64,000 bases of DNA from G963666535 sp963666535 (GTDB lineage Bacteria; Bacillota; Clostridia; Oscillospirales; Oscillospiraceae): positions 372,001-436,000 of the forward strand of contig OY762913.1 in assembly GCA_963666535.1 (NCBI GenBank). The letters run 5' to 3'. Position 1 is the stretch's first letter. Every line of letters begins with the position of its first letter. The notes beneath the pieces were generated by a model. The model was not told the DNA's origin. It was given only the letters and a program-made list of their open reading frames with translations, and ran no database searches. A program made the translations under genes and the position numbers. Shown piece by piece: positions 51,679 through 60,997 of this stretch.

Positions 51679-53187
51679 ATGTTAGAAATGCTTCTGAACG
51701 GATTTGCCTCTGTTTTGACGCTGGAAAACCTGCCCTATCTGGTGGGCGGCGTTCTCATCGGGCTCATCCTGGGTGCTATCCCCGGTCTGACCGCCACCAT
51801 GGCCATCGCGCTGGTCATCCCGCTGACCTATTATCTGACCCCCACCCAGTCGCTGATTATGCTGCTGGCCGCCTATAACGCCGGAACCTTTGGAGGCAGT
51901 CTGTCCGCCATTCTGATCGCGACCCCCGGCACCCCGGCGGCCGCGGCTACCGTTGCCGACGGATTCGGTCTGGCAAAAAAGGGGCAGGCCGGAAAAGCCA
52001 TAAAGACGGCCTTATACAGTTCGTGCTTCGGCTGCTTGTTTAGCTCTATCGTTCTGATTTTGATCGCCCAGCCCATTGCAAAATATGCCCTGAACTTCGG
52101 CCCCAGCGAGTATACCATTTTGATGATCTTTTCCCTCACCATCATTGCCTCGGCTGCAGGCAAGTCCATGCTCAAGGGGCTCATCGGCGGCTGCTTTGGG
52201 CTGTTGTTCGGCTGTGTGGGGATGGACACGGTGTACACCATTCCGCGCCTTACCTTCGGAAACCTAAAGCTGTCCAGCGGCATTGATCTGGTGGTCATGC
52301 TCATCGGGGCCCTGGCAATGGCCGAGCTGCTCAAGCAGATCGAGGATGTGGCAAAGGGCGGCAGCACAGCGCGGCTGCTTCCCCAGCCCACCTGCAAGGA
52401 GGACTCGCAGTTTACCGCAGGCGATCTAAGACTGTGCTGGAAGACGTGGATTCGCTCCTCCTTCTTGGGCTGCGGGATTGGCGCACTGCCCGGACTTGGC
52501 CCGGCGCTGGCCTGTTTCGTGGGCTATGATTTGGCCAAGCGCCGCTCCAAGCATCCGGAAAAATTCGGCACCGGCTACGTGGAGGGCGTTGCGGCGGCGG
52601 AAGCGGCCAACAACGCGGTCTGCGGGGCCAATATGATTCCTCTGCTTTCCCTGGGTGTGCCGGGGGATACCGGCGCGGCCATCCTGATCGGTGCGTTTCT
52701 GGTGCAGGGCCTGACCCCGGGGCCGCTGATCTTTACCGAGTCACCGGAAACGGTGTACAACGTCTACGCGGGGCTGATTCTGTGTAATTTGGTGCTGCTG
52801 GCCGTGGTGCTTTGTACGTATAAACTGTTTGCGAAGATCTCGAAATTGGAGACCACCATTATTTTCCCCATCGTCGCCATCTTCTGCGTGGTGGGGGTTT
52901 ACGCCCTCAACCGAAGCTTGACGGACGTGTGGACGATGCTGTTCTTTGCTGTGGTTGGTTATGTCCTGTCGAAATTTGGCTTCCCGCCCGCCACGCTGCT
53001 GATTGGGTTCATCCTGTCCCCCATTTTTGAAAAGAACTTCCGCCGCGCCCTGCAGCTGTCCGATGGCAGCTATGCCACGTTCTTCAGTTCCCCCCTGTGC
53101 TGGGCGTTTTGGATCATCACCGTCCTTTCCGTGGTCACAATTTTATATGGGCGCAGAAAAGGCAAGCCCATTTCTGAGGAAGGGTAA
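51679..53187 (+). CDS. tctA: Tripartite tricarboxylate transporter, large membrane subunit TctA
   Basis: 502 residues from ATG 51679 ('AAGGGGGGAG' upstream), about 11-12 membrane helices. The family signature 'LGAIPGLTATMAIALVIPLTYYL' appears in the first half and a related 'GCGIGALPGLGPALACFVGYDLAKR' in the second, plus 'NAGTFGGSLSAILIATPGTPAAAATVADG'. It is the translocating subunit. The order tctB-tctA-tctC fits a complete system in one operon. Confidence 0.96.
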   Translation: MLEMLLNGFASVLTLENLPYLVGGVLIGLILGAIPGLTATMAIALVIPLTYYLTPTQSLIMLLAAYNAGTFGGSLSAILIATPGTPAAAATVADGFGLAKKGQAGKAIKTALYSSCFGCLFSSIVLILIAQPIAKYALNFGPSEYTILMIFSLTIIASAAGKSMLKGLIGGCFGLLFGCVGMDTVYTIPRLTFGNLKLSSGIDLVVMLIGALAMAELLKQIEDVAKGGSTARLLPQPTCKEDSQFTAGDLRLCWKTWIRSSFLGCGIGALPGLGPALACFVGYDLAKRRSKHPEKFGTGYVEGVAAAEAANNAVCGANMIPLLSLGVPGDTGAAILIGAFLVQGLTPGPLIFTESPETVYNVYAGLILCNLVLLAVVLCTYKLFAKISKLETTIIFPIVAIFCVVGVYALNRSLTDVWTMLFFAVVGYVLSKFGFPPATLLIGFILSPIFEKNFRRALQLSDGSYATFFSSPLCWAFWIITVLSVVTILYGRRKGKPISEEG

Positions 53188-53267
53188 AATCACGGCGCTG
53201 GTTTTTCATTGGAGCAAATACCCTGTGAATGAGCAAAAAAGGCGAACAGAAAGGAAGCAAGTCTATT

Positions 53268-54218
53268 ATGAAACGAATTTTTGCAGCCATCCTGAGCGCG
53301 ATCCTTATCCTTGTGCTTTGCACTGCCTGTGGGGCCTCTGCAGAGGCCCCATATCCTGACGGGCCTATCACCCTGATCGTGAACTACTCCGCCGGCGGCG
53401 GGACCGATTTGGCGGCCCGGGCCCTGTGCGACGCGGCCTCCCAGCTCCTTGGCCAGCCGATCACCGTGACCAACGTGACCGGCGGCTCCGGCACGGTGGG
53501 AATCACCGAAATGTCCAATGCCGAAGCCGACGGCTACACCATCGGCGTGGCCACCCTCGCCCCCCTTGCCATCGTCCCATGGCAGATGGACGTGACCTAC
53601 ACGCCCGACAGCTTTGAATACTTGTGCACCTACGGGCAGTATGGCTATGGCCTTGTGGTGAGCGCAGACTCCCCCTACCAGACGGTAGACGATCTTTTGG
53701 CTGCCGCCAAGGCAGACGGCTCCATGAATTACGGAGCCACCGGATATCCCCAGCCCTTTGCCATGGAGGAATTGGGCGCCGCCGCGGACGTCACGTTCCA
53801 ATATGTCACCTATTCCAGCACCACCGACCTGATCACTGACGTACTGGGTGGCTTTGTCCCCTGCGCGCTGTGCGATCAGGCGTCCTTCACCGCGTATGTG
53901 GAGGATGGTTCCATGCGGCTGCTGGCTTCTGCCACCGACAAGCGCTGGGACTGCGCGCCCGACGTGGAGACCCTGCAGGAGATGGGCTACGACATCTCCC
54001 TGCTGTCCTATATGGGCATCTGCGCGCCTGCCGGAATCCCGGAGGAAGCGCTGACCGCCCTGCGGGACGCCTTTGCGCAAGCCTCGGAAGACGCCACCTA
54101 TCAGGAGATTCTGGAGAACAGCAACCTGGTGTTTACCTATATGTCCGGGGAGGATTACGAGACCCTGGTTCGCGACAAGTACGCTACATATGAGGCTCTA
54201 TTTGCCGACATGGATTAA
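53268..54218 (+). CDS. tctC: Tripartite tricarboxylate transporter binding lipoprotein TctC
   Basis: 316 residues from ATG 53268 ('AAAGGAAG' upstream); a longer frame has no ribosome site. Lipobox 'LCTAC' (Cys21), then a TctC/BugE fold: 'ITLIVNYSAGGGTDLAARALCDAA', 'VTNVTGGSGTVGITEMSNAEADGYTIGVA' and 'GICAPAGIPEEALTALRDAF'. It binds a carboxylate with its two ordered-water motifs and delivers it to TctAB. The ligand is unknown. It ends the operon, followed by a 12-bp stem-loop. Confidence 0.95.
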   Translation: MKRIFAAILSAILILVLCTACGASAEAPYPDGPITLIVNYSAGGGTDLAARALCDAASQLLGQPITVTNVTGGSGTVGITEMSNAEADGYTIGVATLAPLAIVPWQMDVTYTPDSFEYLCTYGQYGYGLVVSADSPYQTVDDLLAAAKADGSMNYGATGYPQPFAMEELGAAADVTFQYVTYSSTTDLITDVLGGFVPCALCDQASFTAYVEDGSMRLLASATDKRWDCAPDVETLQEMGYDISLLSYMGICAPAGIPEEALTALRDAFAQASEDATYQEILENSNLVFTYMSGEDYETLVRDKYATYEALFADMD

Positions 54219-54246
54219 AGCGTTTGTAAAAAACAGAAGCGGAAAG

Positions 54247-54274
54247 GAGCGGGCCGGACACCTCCGGCCCGCTC
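54247..54274 (+). terminator. Stem-loop after tctC
   Basis: Perfect 12-bp stem GAGCGGGCCGGA/TCCGGCCCGCTC with a 4-base loop and no U-tract. Confidence 0.6.
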
Positions 54275-54313
54275 TCCTGCGTCCAAAGGGAAGTGCTGCC
54301 AAAGAAAAATAAC

Positions 54314-54341
54314 TTGACATTTTTTTGGAATCCTATATAAT
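54314..54341 (+). promoter_or_regulatory. Promoter for rpsF-ssb-rpsR
   Basis: TTGACA, 16-bp spacer, TATAAT. Confidence 0.88.
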
Positions 54342-54350
54342 AATGAAGCC

Positions 54351-54412
54351 TGTCCGCAGAGATGGACGGGCAACATCCTTGCCCCCGCCGTATGCGTGGG
54401 GGCCATATGTCC
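54351..54412 (+). promoter_or_regulatory. Candidate S6:S18 autoregulatory leader of rpsF
   Basis: A stem GCCCCC/GGGGGC encloses GCCGTATGCG, inside an outer GGAC/GTCC pairing (54363-54411), directly before the rpsF ribosome site. The known S6 leader has a hairpin with a CCG-bearing bulge; the CCG here fits but I cannot confirm the full consensus. Confidence 0.45.
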
Positions 54413-54430
54413 ATAAGGAGGTGCTATTTT

Positions 54431-54727
54431 ATGGCAAAAGTAAACGCAAACTACGAGGCAGTGATCATCTTCAATCCCACGCTGGGGGAAGAGGCTATCG
54501 CAGCAGCAGTGACCAAGTTCAAGGATTTGGTCGAGAGCAAGGGTACTCTGACCACCATCGAAGAGTGGGGTAAGCGTCGTCTGGCGTACACCATTAACGA
54601 TCTGGACGAGGGTTATTACGTGCTGATGACCTTCAATGCAGAGCCCGGATTCCCGCATGAGCTGGATCGTCAGGCCCGTATCGCGGACAGCGTGATGCGC
54701 TCTCTGATCGTCTGCAAGGACGCATAA
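54431..54727 (+). CDS. rpsF: 30S ribosomal protein S6
   Basis: 98 residues, ferredoxin-like fold. 'YEAVIIFNPTLGEEAIAAAVTKFK' and 'WGKRRLAYTINDLDEGYYVLMTF' are S6 landmarks. It binds 16S rRNA with S18, whose gene is third in the same operon. 'AAGGAGG' precedes the ATG. The canonical rpsF-ssb-rpsR order is intact. Confidence 0.97.
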   Translation: MAKVNANYEAVIIFNPTLGEEAIAAAVTKFKDLVESKGTLTTIEEWGKRRLAYTINDLDEGYYVLMTFNAEPGFPHELDRQARIADSVMRSLIVCKDA

Positions 54728-54741
54728 GGGGGAAGACAGAA

Positions 54742-55188
54742 ATGCTCAACAGAATTATCATCATGGGCCGTCTGACCCGTGACCCAGAGCTCCGTCACAC
54801 CCAGACCGGAACGGCCGTCGCGTCGTTCTCCCTGGCTGTGGATCGGGACTTTAAGAACAAAGAAAGCGGAGAAAAGGCCACAGACTTCATTGACGTTGTC
54901 TGTTGGCGCTCGACCGCTGAATTCGTGAGCAAATACTTCACCAAGGGCCGCATGGCCGTGGCGGAGGGCCGCCTCCAGATCCGTGATTGGACGGACAAGG
55001 AAGGCGGCAAGCGCCGCAGTGCCGAAGTAATCGCCGAGAATGTCTATTTTGGCGATGCTAAAAAGGACGGCGAGTCCGGCGGCAGCGGTGGCGGATATTC
55101 CGCTCCTACAGCAGCGTATTCCGCACCCGCAGACAGCGGCGACCAGTTTTCCGAGTTGTCCGACGACGACGGCGAGCTGCCCTTCTAA
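54742..55188 (+). CDS. ssb: Single-stranded DNA-binding protein
   Basis: 148 residues. OB fold (1-108) with 'MLNRIIIMGRLTRDPELRHT' and 'WRSTAEFVSKYFTKGRMAVAEGRLQIRDW', a Gly/Ser/Ala-rich linker, and the acidic tip ending DDDGELPF, which recruits repair and replication partners. It is placed between rpsF (14 bp gap) and rpsR (48 bp gap), the standard Firmicutes arrangement. Confidence 0.98.
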   Translation: MLNRIIIMGRLTRDPELRHTQTGTAVASFSLAVDRDFKNKESGEKATDFIDVVCWRSTAEFVSKYFTKGRMAVAEGRLQIRDWTDKEGGKRRSAEVIAENVYFGDAKKDGESGGSGGGYSAPTAAYSAPADSGDQFSELSDDDGELPF

Positions 55189-55236
55189 GGAAGGCGCACG
55201 CCGCGAATATTACTCAATGATTGGAGGATTGTTCTC

Positions 55237-55485
55237 ATGGCTATGGATCGAGATAATAACAGAGGGCCTCACGGCCGCAAGCGCCGCAAGGTGTGTGCGT
55301 TCTGCGTGGATAAAGTGGAAAGCATTGATTATAAGGACGTGGTTAAGCTGCGTCGTTTTTTGTCTGAGCGCGGCAAGATTTTGCCCCGCCGCACCACTGG
55401 CACCTGCGCAGTACATCAGCGTCAGCTGACTGAGGCGATCAAGCGTGCCCGCCAGATCGCACTGCTGCCCTTTGTGACAGATTAA
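55237..55485 (+). CDS. rpsR: 30S ribosomal protein S18
   Basis: 82 residues. 'RRKVCAFCVDKVESIDYKDV' retains a CxxC pair of the zinc-binding S18 type, followed by 'LRRFLSERGKILPRRTTGTCAVHQRQLTEAIKRARQIALLPF'. It completes the S6-SSB-S18 operon and ends at a 21-bp perfect terminator stem. Confidence 0.98.
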   Translation: MAMDRDNNRGPHGRKRRKVCAFCVDKVESIDYKDVVKLRRFLSERGKILPRRTTGTCAVHQRQLTEAIKRARQIALLPFVTD

Positions 55486-55490
55486 CAGAA

Positions 55491-55534
55491 AATAAAGAAA
55501 GCCGCTGCCCCCCGGGGCAGCGGCTTTCTTTATT
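55491..55534 (+). terminator. Terminator of the rpsF operon
   Basis: Perfect 21-bp stem (core AAAGCCGCTGCCCC) with a two-base loop, with an AT-rich lower stem supplying the U-tract. Confidence 0.93.
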
Positions 55535-55665
55535 TTCCCACCCAATGAACCGATGCACAGAGAGAATGGCAGCGGTTGCGTGCGCTTTATTTCATGTCCA
55601 CTAAGCAAAACAAACATAGCTTGAAAGCATGGATATGATTCAGCTTTTATTTTGTTCAACAGACC

Positions 55666-56994
55666 TTATTTCAGCACGGTTTTTGTCAGCCACCTTCTAC
55701 TTGCAAACCGGGCGGTATAGATCACGCTGCGGGAGAACCAGTCGGCAAACATCGCGTACCACACGCCAATGGGGCCGACCCCCAGATACCGGCAGAAAAA
55801 GACGCATAAGCCCACCCGAAAGACCCACATGGTGATGGAAGAGGCGATCATGGCAAACTTCACGTCGCCGGCTGCTTTCATGCCGTTGACTGGGGTAAAG
55901 GCCAGCGGCCAGATAAACGGCTTGACAATACTGATCACCAGCATCATATGGCAGCAAAGAGCGGCCGCGTTTGCCTCCATGCCCGCGATGGCGGTGATGG
56001 GGGCGGTGAGGAAATACACGGCCCAGTTCACGAAAAACAAGACGAGGAAGGACAACCGAGTCAGCTTTTTACTGTAATAAACGGCCTGCTCCGGTTCTCC
56101 CGCACCCATGCAGCGGCCCGCCACGGTAATCAGTCCCAGTCCGATAGCCATAGAAGGCATGCTGGTCAGCGCCTCCAGCACCACGGTCATGGCTTGTGCA
56201 GCCATGGCGGTTGTGCCAAGGGTGGAAACGGTGCTTTGCACGGCCAGCTTGCCGAATTGGAACAACCCGTTTTCCAGTCCTGTGGGGATGCCGATGGAAA
56301 GAACCAACGCAATCACACGCCAGTCGGGCCGAATGGTGCGCAGGGGAGAAAGAGAAACAACCTGTCCCGGCTTATGCTGAAAATGGAACAGCACCGCCGC
56401 CGCGACGATGCGGGAGGCCAGTGTGGACACCGCAGCCCCTGTCACCCCAAGGTCAAATCCAAAGATGAGCACGGCGTTACCGGCGATGTTCAGGGCATTG
56501 GAAATGGCGGAAATGATCATGGGAAGCCGGGAATTGCCGGTGGCGCGATAAAGGGCTGCGCTGGCATTGTAGATCGCAATAAACGGGTAGGACAGGCCGG
56601 TGATCAAAAAGTAGCGCAGGGCGGCAGCCATCACATCCTGCTCCACCGTACCGAAAATGAGGTGCAGCAGCGGCCCCCGCAGAAGGACGCAAATCACGGT
56701 GATCACCAGGGAAAAAGTCAACGTGGAGAGCATGACCTGGCGGGATGCATTGTTCGCGCCATGCGCATCCCCCCGCCCGAGATACTGGGCGCATACGATG
56801 GTACCGCCGGTGGCCAGCGCTGAAAACAGATAGAGCATCAACACATTGATGGAATCCACCAGAGAGACCCCGGAAATAGCCGCTGAACCCACCGATGCGA
56901 CCATCATGGTATCAACCGTGCCCATAAGCGCGGTAAGCACCTGTTCAATGACCAGCGGGACAAGCAGCCGCCGCAGGTCTTGGTTTGAAAACAT
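55666..56994 (-). CDS. MATE-family multidrug/cation exporter
   Basis: 442 residues from ATG 56994. Twelve membrane helices in two halves, with 'LVPLVIEQVLTALMGTVDTMMVASVG' at the start and 'GIPTGLENGLFQFGKLAVQSTV' beginning the second half, typical of NorM/DinF-like MATE proteins. It uses Na+ or H+ to expel drugs or metabolites. A promoter-like site (TTGTGT, 17 bp, TACACT at 57054-57082) and a 7-bp stem-loop (57024-57040) lie in its leader. It is monocistronic. Confidence 0.93.
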   Translation of the reverse strand: MFSNQDLRRLLVPLVIEQVLTALMGTVDTMMVASVGSAAISGVSLVDSINVLMLYLFSALATGGTIVCAQYLGRGDAHGANNASRQVMLSTLTFSLVITVICVLLRGPLLHLIFGTVEQDVMAAALRYFLITGLSYPFIAIYNASAALYRATGNSRLPMIISAISNALNIAGNAVLIFGFDLGVTGAAVSTLASRIVAAAVLFHFQHKPGQVVSLSPLRTIRPDWRVIALVLSIGIPTGLENGLFQFGKLAVQSTVSTLGTTAMAAQAMTVVLEALTSMPSMAIGLGLITVAGRCMGAGEPEQAVYYSKKLTRLSFLVLFFVNWAVYFLTAPITAIAGMEANAAALCCHMMLVISIVKPFIWPLAFTPVNGMKAAGDVKFAMIASSITMWVFRVGLCVFFCRYLGVGPIGVWYAMFADWFSRSVIYTARFASRRWLTKTVLK

Positions 56995-57076
56995 GGACGA
57001 CTCACGTCCCCTCAAAAAAGTGAGGGCGGAAGTTCCGCCCCGAAAACCACTTCAGTGTATCACTTTTTCACGGACA

Positions 57077-57119
57077 ACACAAGAGAGGTGCTTTCCAAAG
57101 GAAAGCACCTCTCTTGTGT
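57077..57119. terminator. Stem-loop between sleB and the MATE gene
   Basis: Perfect 20-bp stem beginning ACACAAGAGAGGTGC with a 3-base loop. It lacks a clear U-tract but lies where sleB transcription should end. Confidence 0.65.
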
Positions 57120-57132
57120 CATACTGTGGTAA

Positions 57133-57834
57133 TTACGAGCAAAAACGATGGCTTCCGATTACTTTGATCAGCGGACGGCTCCAGATCCATGCGGCAGTGG
57201 CGGTGGCTGGATTAAAATAGTAAATGGCGCCGCCGGATGGATCGCTGCCGTTAATTGCCTCCTGTGCCGCGCGGTAGGCCGATTCGCTGACTTCCTCGTT
57301 GAACTGACCGTCGGTCATACAGGTAAACGCACCGGTTTGATAGACAACCCCGGCGATGGTATTGGGGAAGGAAGGATGCTCCACCCTGTTGAGAATGACA
57401 GCGCCCACCGCCACCTGTCCGCTGTATGGCTCCCCCCGGGCCTCGGCGGAAATGACGCGGGCCAGCAGATCCAGGCTGGAGGCCGTGGTGGAAGTACCGC
57501 CGGGGGAGCTGCCGCCCGTGGACGCGCTGCCGGAGGATGCAGCGCTCATGCCCAACGCCTCCAGTGTTTTGGCCCCCACGATCCCATCGGCGGGTAGCCC
57601 GTTATGCTCCTGAAAGTATTGCACGGCTTTGGTGGTGTTGCTGCCAAAAATGCCATCCGCCTCGCCGGAGTAATAACCCCAGCGCTTCAGCTTGGTTTGG
57701 ATGGTGACGACAGCGTCGCCCGAGTCGCCCTGCCGATACAGCGTGGCGGCCGAAGATTGGACCAAACTTAACAGGAGAACGTTCACGGCAAAAAGAAGAA
57801 CCAGTGAAAATGCCGTTAGCCGTCTTTTTTGCAT
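57133..57834 (-). CDS. sleB: Spore cortex-lytic enzyme SleB-like
   Basis: 233 residues from ATG 57834 with 'GGAAGGAG' upstream. Signal peptide or anchor (about 1-30), a peptidoglycan-binding domain (about 35-95, 'GDAVVTIQTKLKRWGYYSGE', 'GIFGSNTTKAVQYFQEHNGL'), a Ser/Gly linker, and the SleB hydrolase domain (about 120-233, 'VISAEARGEPYSGQVAVGAVI' with the catalytic Glu). It degrades spore cortex peptidoglycan at muramic lactam during germination. The sigma-G-type promoter upstream fits a forespore gene. Confidence 0.92.
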   Translation of the reverse strand: MQKRRLTAFSLVLLFAVNVLLLSLVQSSAATLYRQGDSGDAVVTIQTKLKRWGYYSGEADGIFGSNTTKAVQYFQEHNGLPADGIVGAKTLEALGMSAASSGSASTGGSSPGGTSTTASSLDLLARVISAEARGEPYSGQVAVGAVILNRVEHPSFPNTIAGVVYQTGAFTCMTDGQFNEEVSESAYRAAQEAINGSDPSGGAIYYFNPATATAAWIWSRPLIKVIGSHRFCS

Positions 57835-57868
57835 GCTATACTCCTTCCGCAAAAGAGGATGTTGCCCC

Positions 57869-57899
57869 TAGTTTGCGGCGGAAGACGCTGGGATATGCA
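57869..57899 (-). promoter_or_regulatory. Sigma-G-type sporulation promoter for sleB
   Basis: Minus strand TGCATA, 18-bp spacer, CAAACTA. The Bacillus sigma-G consensus is TGMATA, 17-18 bp, CATACTA, so one mismatch in 13 positions. Confidence 0.65.
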
Positions 57900-57981
57900 T
57901 AAAGAAGTGTTTTTTGGGCCGCATAGGTAAGGAAAAAACTGGACAAACTGAACCCAGTTCATAGGAAAGGAGGGGGAAGCG

Positions 57982-58254
57982 ATGGTCAAGGGTGTAACGC
58001 GCAGAGTGATTTTGGTAAAGGCTCCTGATCCCAAGCTTTTTGAACAGGCCATCTTCATTGTGCGGGAGGATGCGCTCAGTGGAGAAGGGGTCTCGGCAGA
58101 AGAGGTGCTGCGGCAGGCCCAGGCGGCGGCCGATGGGTACATTCGGGAAACCCGGGGGTGGAAGAAGTTGTCCCGCCTGTCCGGCCCACTGTGGGGCACA
58201 CTGGGAGCACTGGCTGCATCGGCTTTCTGGTGTTTGGGTCTGCTTTTCCTGTGA
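57982..58254 (+). CDS. Small conserved protein with C-terminal membrane helix
   Basis: 90 residues. A basic N-terminal half begins 'VKGVTRRVILVKAPDPKLFEQ'; a hydrophobic C-terminal helix (about 68-90) forms a tail anchor. The middle 'GVSAEEVLRQAQAAADGYIRE' is helical. It has a strong 'AAAGGAGGGGG' ribosome site. Proteins like this appear in Clostridia next to secG and are of unknown function; I know of no reliable family name. It could be a tail-anchored partner of the Sec or division machinery, which is speculation. Confidence 0.7.
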   Translation: MVKGVTRRVILVKAPDPKLFEQAIFIVREDALSGEGVSAEEVLRQAQAAADGYIRETRGWKKLSRLSGPLWGTLGALAASAFWCLGLLFL

Positions 58255-58291
58255 TGGGAACCTGGAATCGGGAGGAAAAGAGGAAAAAGAC

Positions 58292-58320
58292 TTGATTTTT
58301 TTTAAACCCCGTGGTATGAT
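58292..58320 (+). promoter_or_regulatory. Promoter for secG
   Basis: TTGATT, 17-bp spacer, TATGAT. Confidence 0.7.
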
Positions 58321-58403
58321 GTACTCCACGTATGGGCGGAAACGTCCTCGTTTTTATTGTCGATGACTTCCTGGGGGAAGTTTCTGAAAGGAAAGATGAA
58401 CCA

Positions 58404-58640
58404 ATGGAACTAGCAAAATTGATTTTGACGATCGTTCAGGTTCTTGGCGGCCTGTTTCTGATTGCTGTTGTGCTTCTGCAGTCCGGCAAGAGCGCGGGAC
58501 TGTCCGGTGCGATCGCAGGCGGTGCCGATACCTTCCTGTCCAAGAACAAGGCAAAGGGCGTGGACGCTAAGCTTGCCAAGATGACCAAGTGGGTTGCGAT
58601 TGCCTTTATGATCCTGACGCTGATTTTGGATTTGATCTAA
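58404..58640 (+). CDS. secG: Preprotein translocase subunit SecG
   Basis: 78 residues from ATG 58404 with 'AAAGGAAAG' upstream. Two membrane helices (about 5-25 and 58-77) are joined by the Gly/Ser-rich loop 'LLQSGKSAGLSGAIAGGADTF', the SecG signature. It assists SecYEG translocation. It stands alone with its own promoter and a perfect terminator. Confidence 0.96.
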   Translation: MELAKLILTIVQVLGGLFLIAVVLLQSGKSAGLSGAIAGGADTFLSKNKAKGVDAKLAKMTKWVAIAFMILTLILDLI

Positions 58641-58705
58641 ACTTGGATCACCGCGCAGGAAAGGCACAGCGCGGGAGCGTCCTCTCATTTTAATCGCTTG
58701 TACAA

Positions 58706-58739
58706 AAAAAGCCGACCCATACGTATGGGTCGGCTTTTT
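58706..58739. terminator. Bidirectional terminator between secG and typA
   Basis: Perfect palindrome AAAAAGCCGACCCATAC plus complement. Confidence 0.94.
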
Positions 58740-58748
58740 GCTGTCTCA

Positions 58749-60572
<1,824 letters not shown>

Positions 60573-60624
60573 GTCCTGCAAAGGAGTGCACCTCAATCTT
60601 TTGAATGTTTTGTTTGAACATGGT

Positions 60625-60653
60625 ATTATACAGCGAATCAACAAAAAATGCAA
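60625..60653 (-). promoter_or_regulatory. Promoter for typA
   Basis: Minus strand TTGCAT, 17-bp spacer, TATAAT. Confidence 0.85.
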
Positions 60654-60762
60654 ATATTTTATCTGGCAGCGTTGACAGGGGGGGCTGGATGGAATAAAAT
60701 AAAAAAGCTTGGCTGGGGAAGACAGGTAGTTCGTGCGCGAGAGTCCCCCTGATCAATCATTT

Positions 60763-60839
60763 GTCTCCGTAGCTCAGATGGATAGAGCGTCCGCCTCCTA
60801 AGCGGAAGGTCGCGCGTTCGAATCGCGCCGGGGATGCCA
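60763..60839 (+). tRNA. tRNA-Arg (anticodon CCU)
   Basis: Full cloverleaf: acceptor GTCTCCG/CGGGGAT (G-U pairs at 1 and 4), D arm GCTC/GAGC, anticodon stem TCCGC/GCGGA around CTCCTAA with anticodon CCT, T arm GCGCG TTCGAAT CGCGC, and encoded CCA. It reads AGG codons. It lies at the junction with the AT-rich segment, a common integration target. Confidence 0.97.
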
Positions 60840-60924
60840 AAAAGACATACTTTCCGCCAAGGGCAGTAGGTAATAGGGACACTTTGTGAACCTACCCACA
60901 CAAGTAAGCCGAATACGGGAAAAC

Positions 60925-60960
60925 AAACGAGCGAGGCATCTTATGATGCCTCGCTCGTTT
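60925..60960. terminator. Bidirectional terminator between tRNA-Arg and the methyltransferase gene
   Basis: 16-bp perfect stem AAACGAGCGAGGCATC, loop TTAT. Confidence 0.88.
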
Positions 60961-60997
60961 AAATTATTACACTATTCTGCACTTCTTGATATGGCTA

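Noticed and set aside
60840..60924. Attachment-site duplicate of the tRNA-Arg 3' end
   Set aside because: I looked for a second copy of the T-arm/acceptor sequence in the window and found none. If it exists it is beyond 64000.
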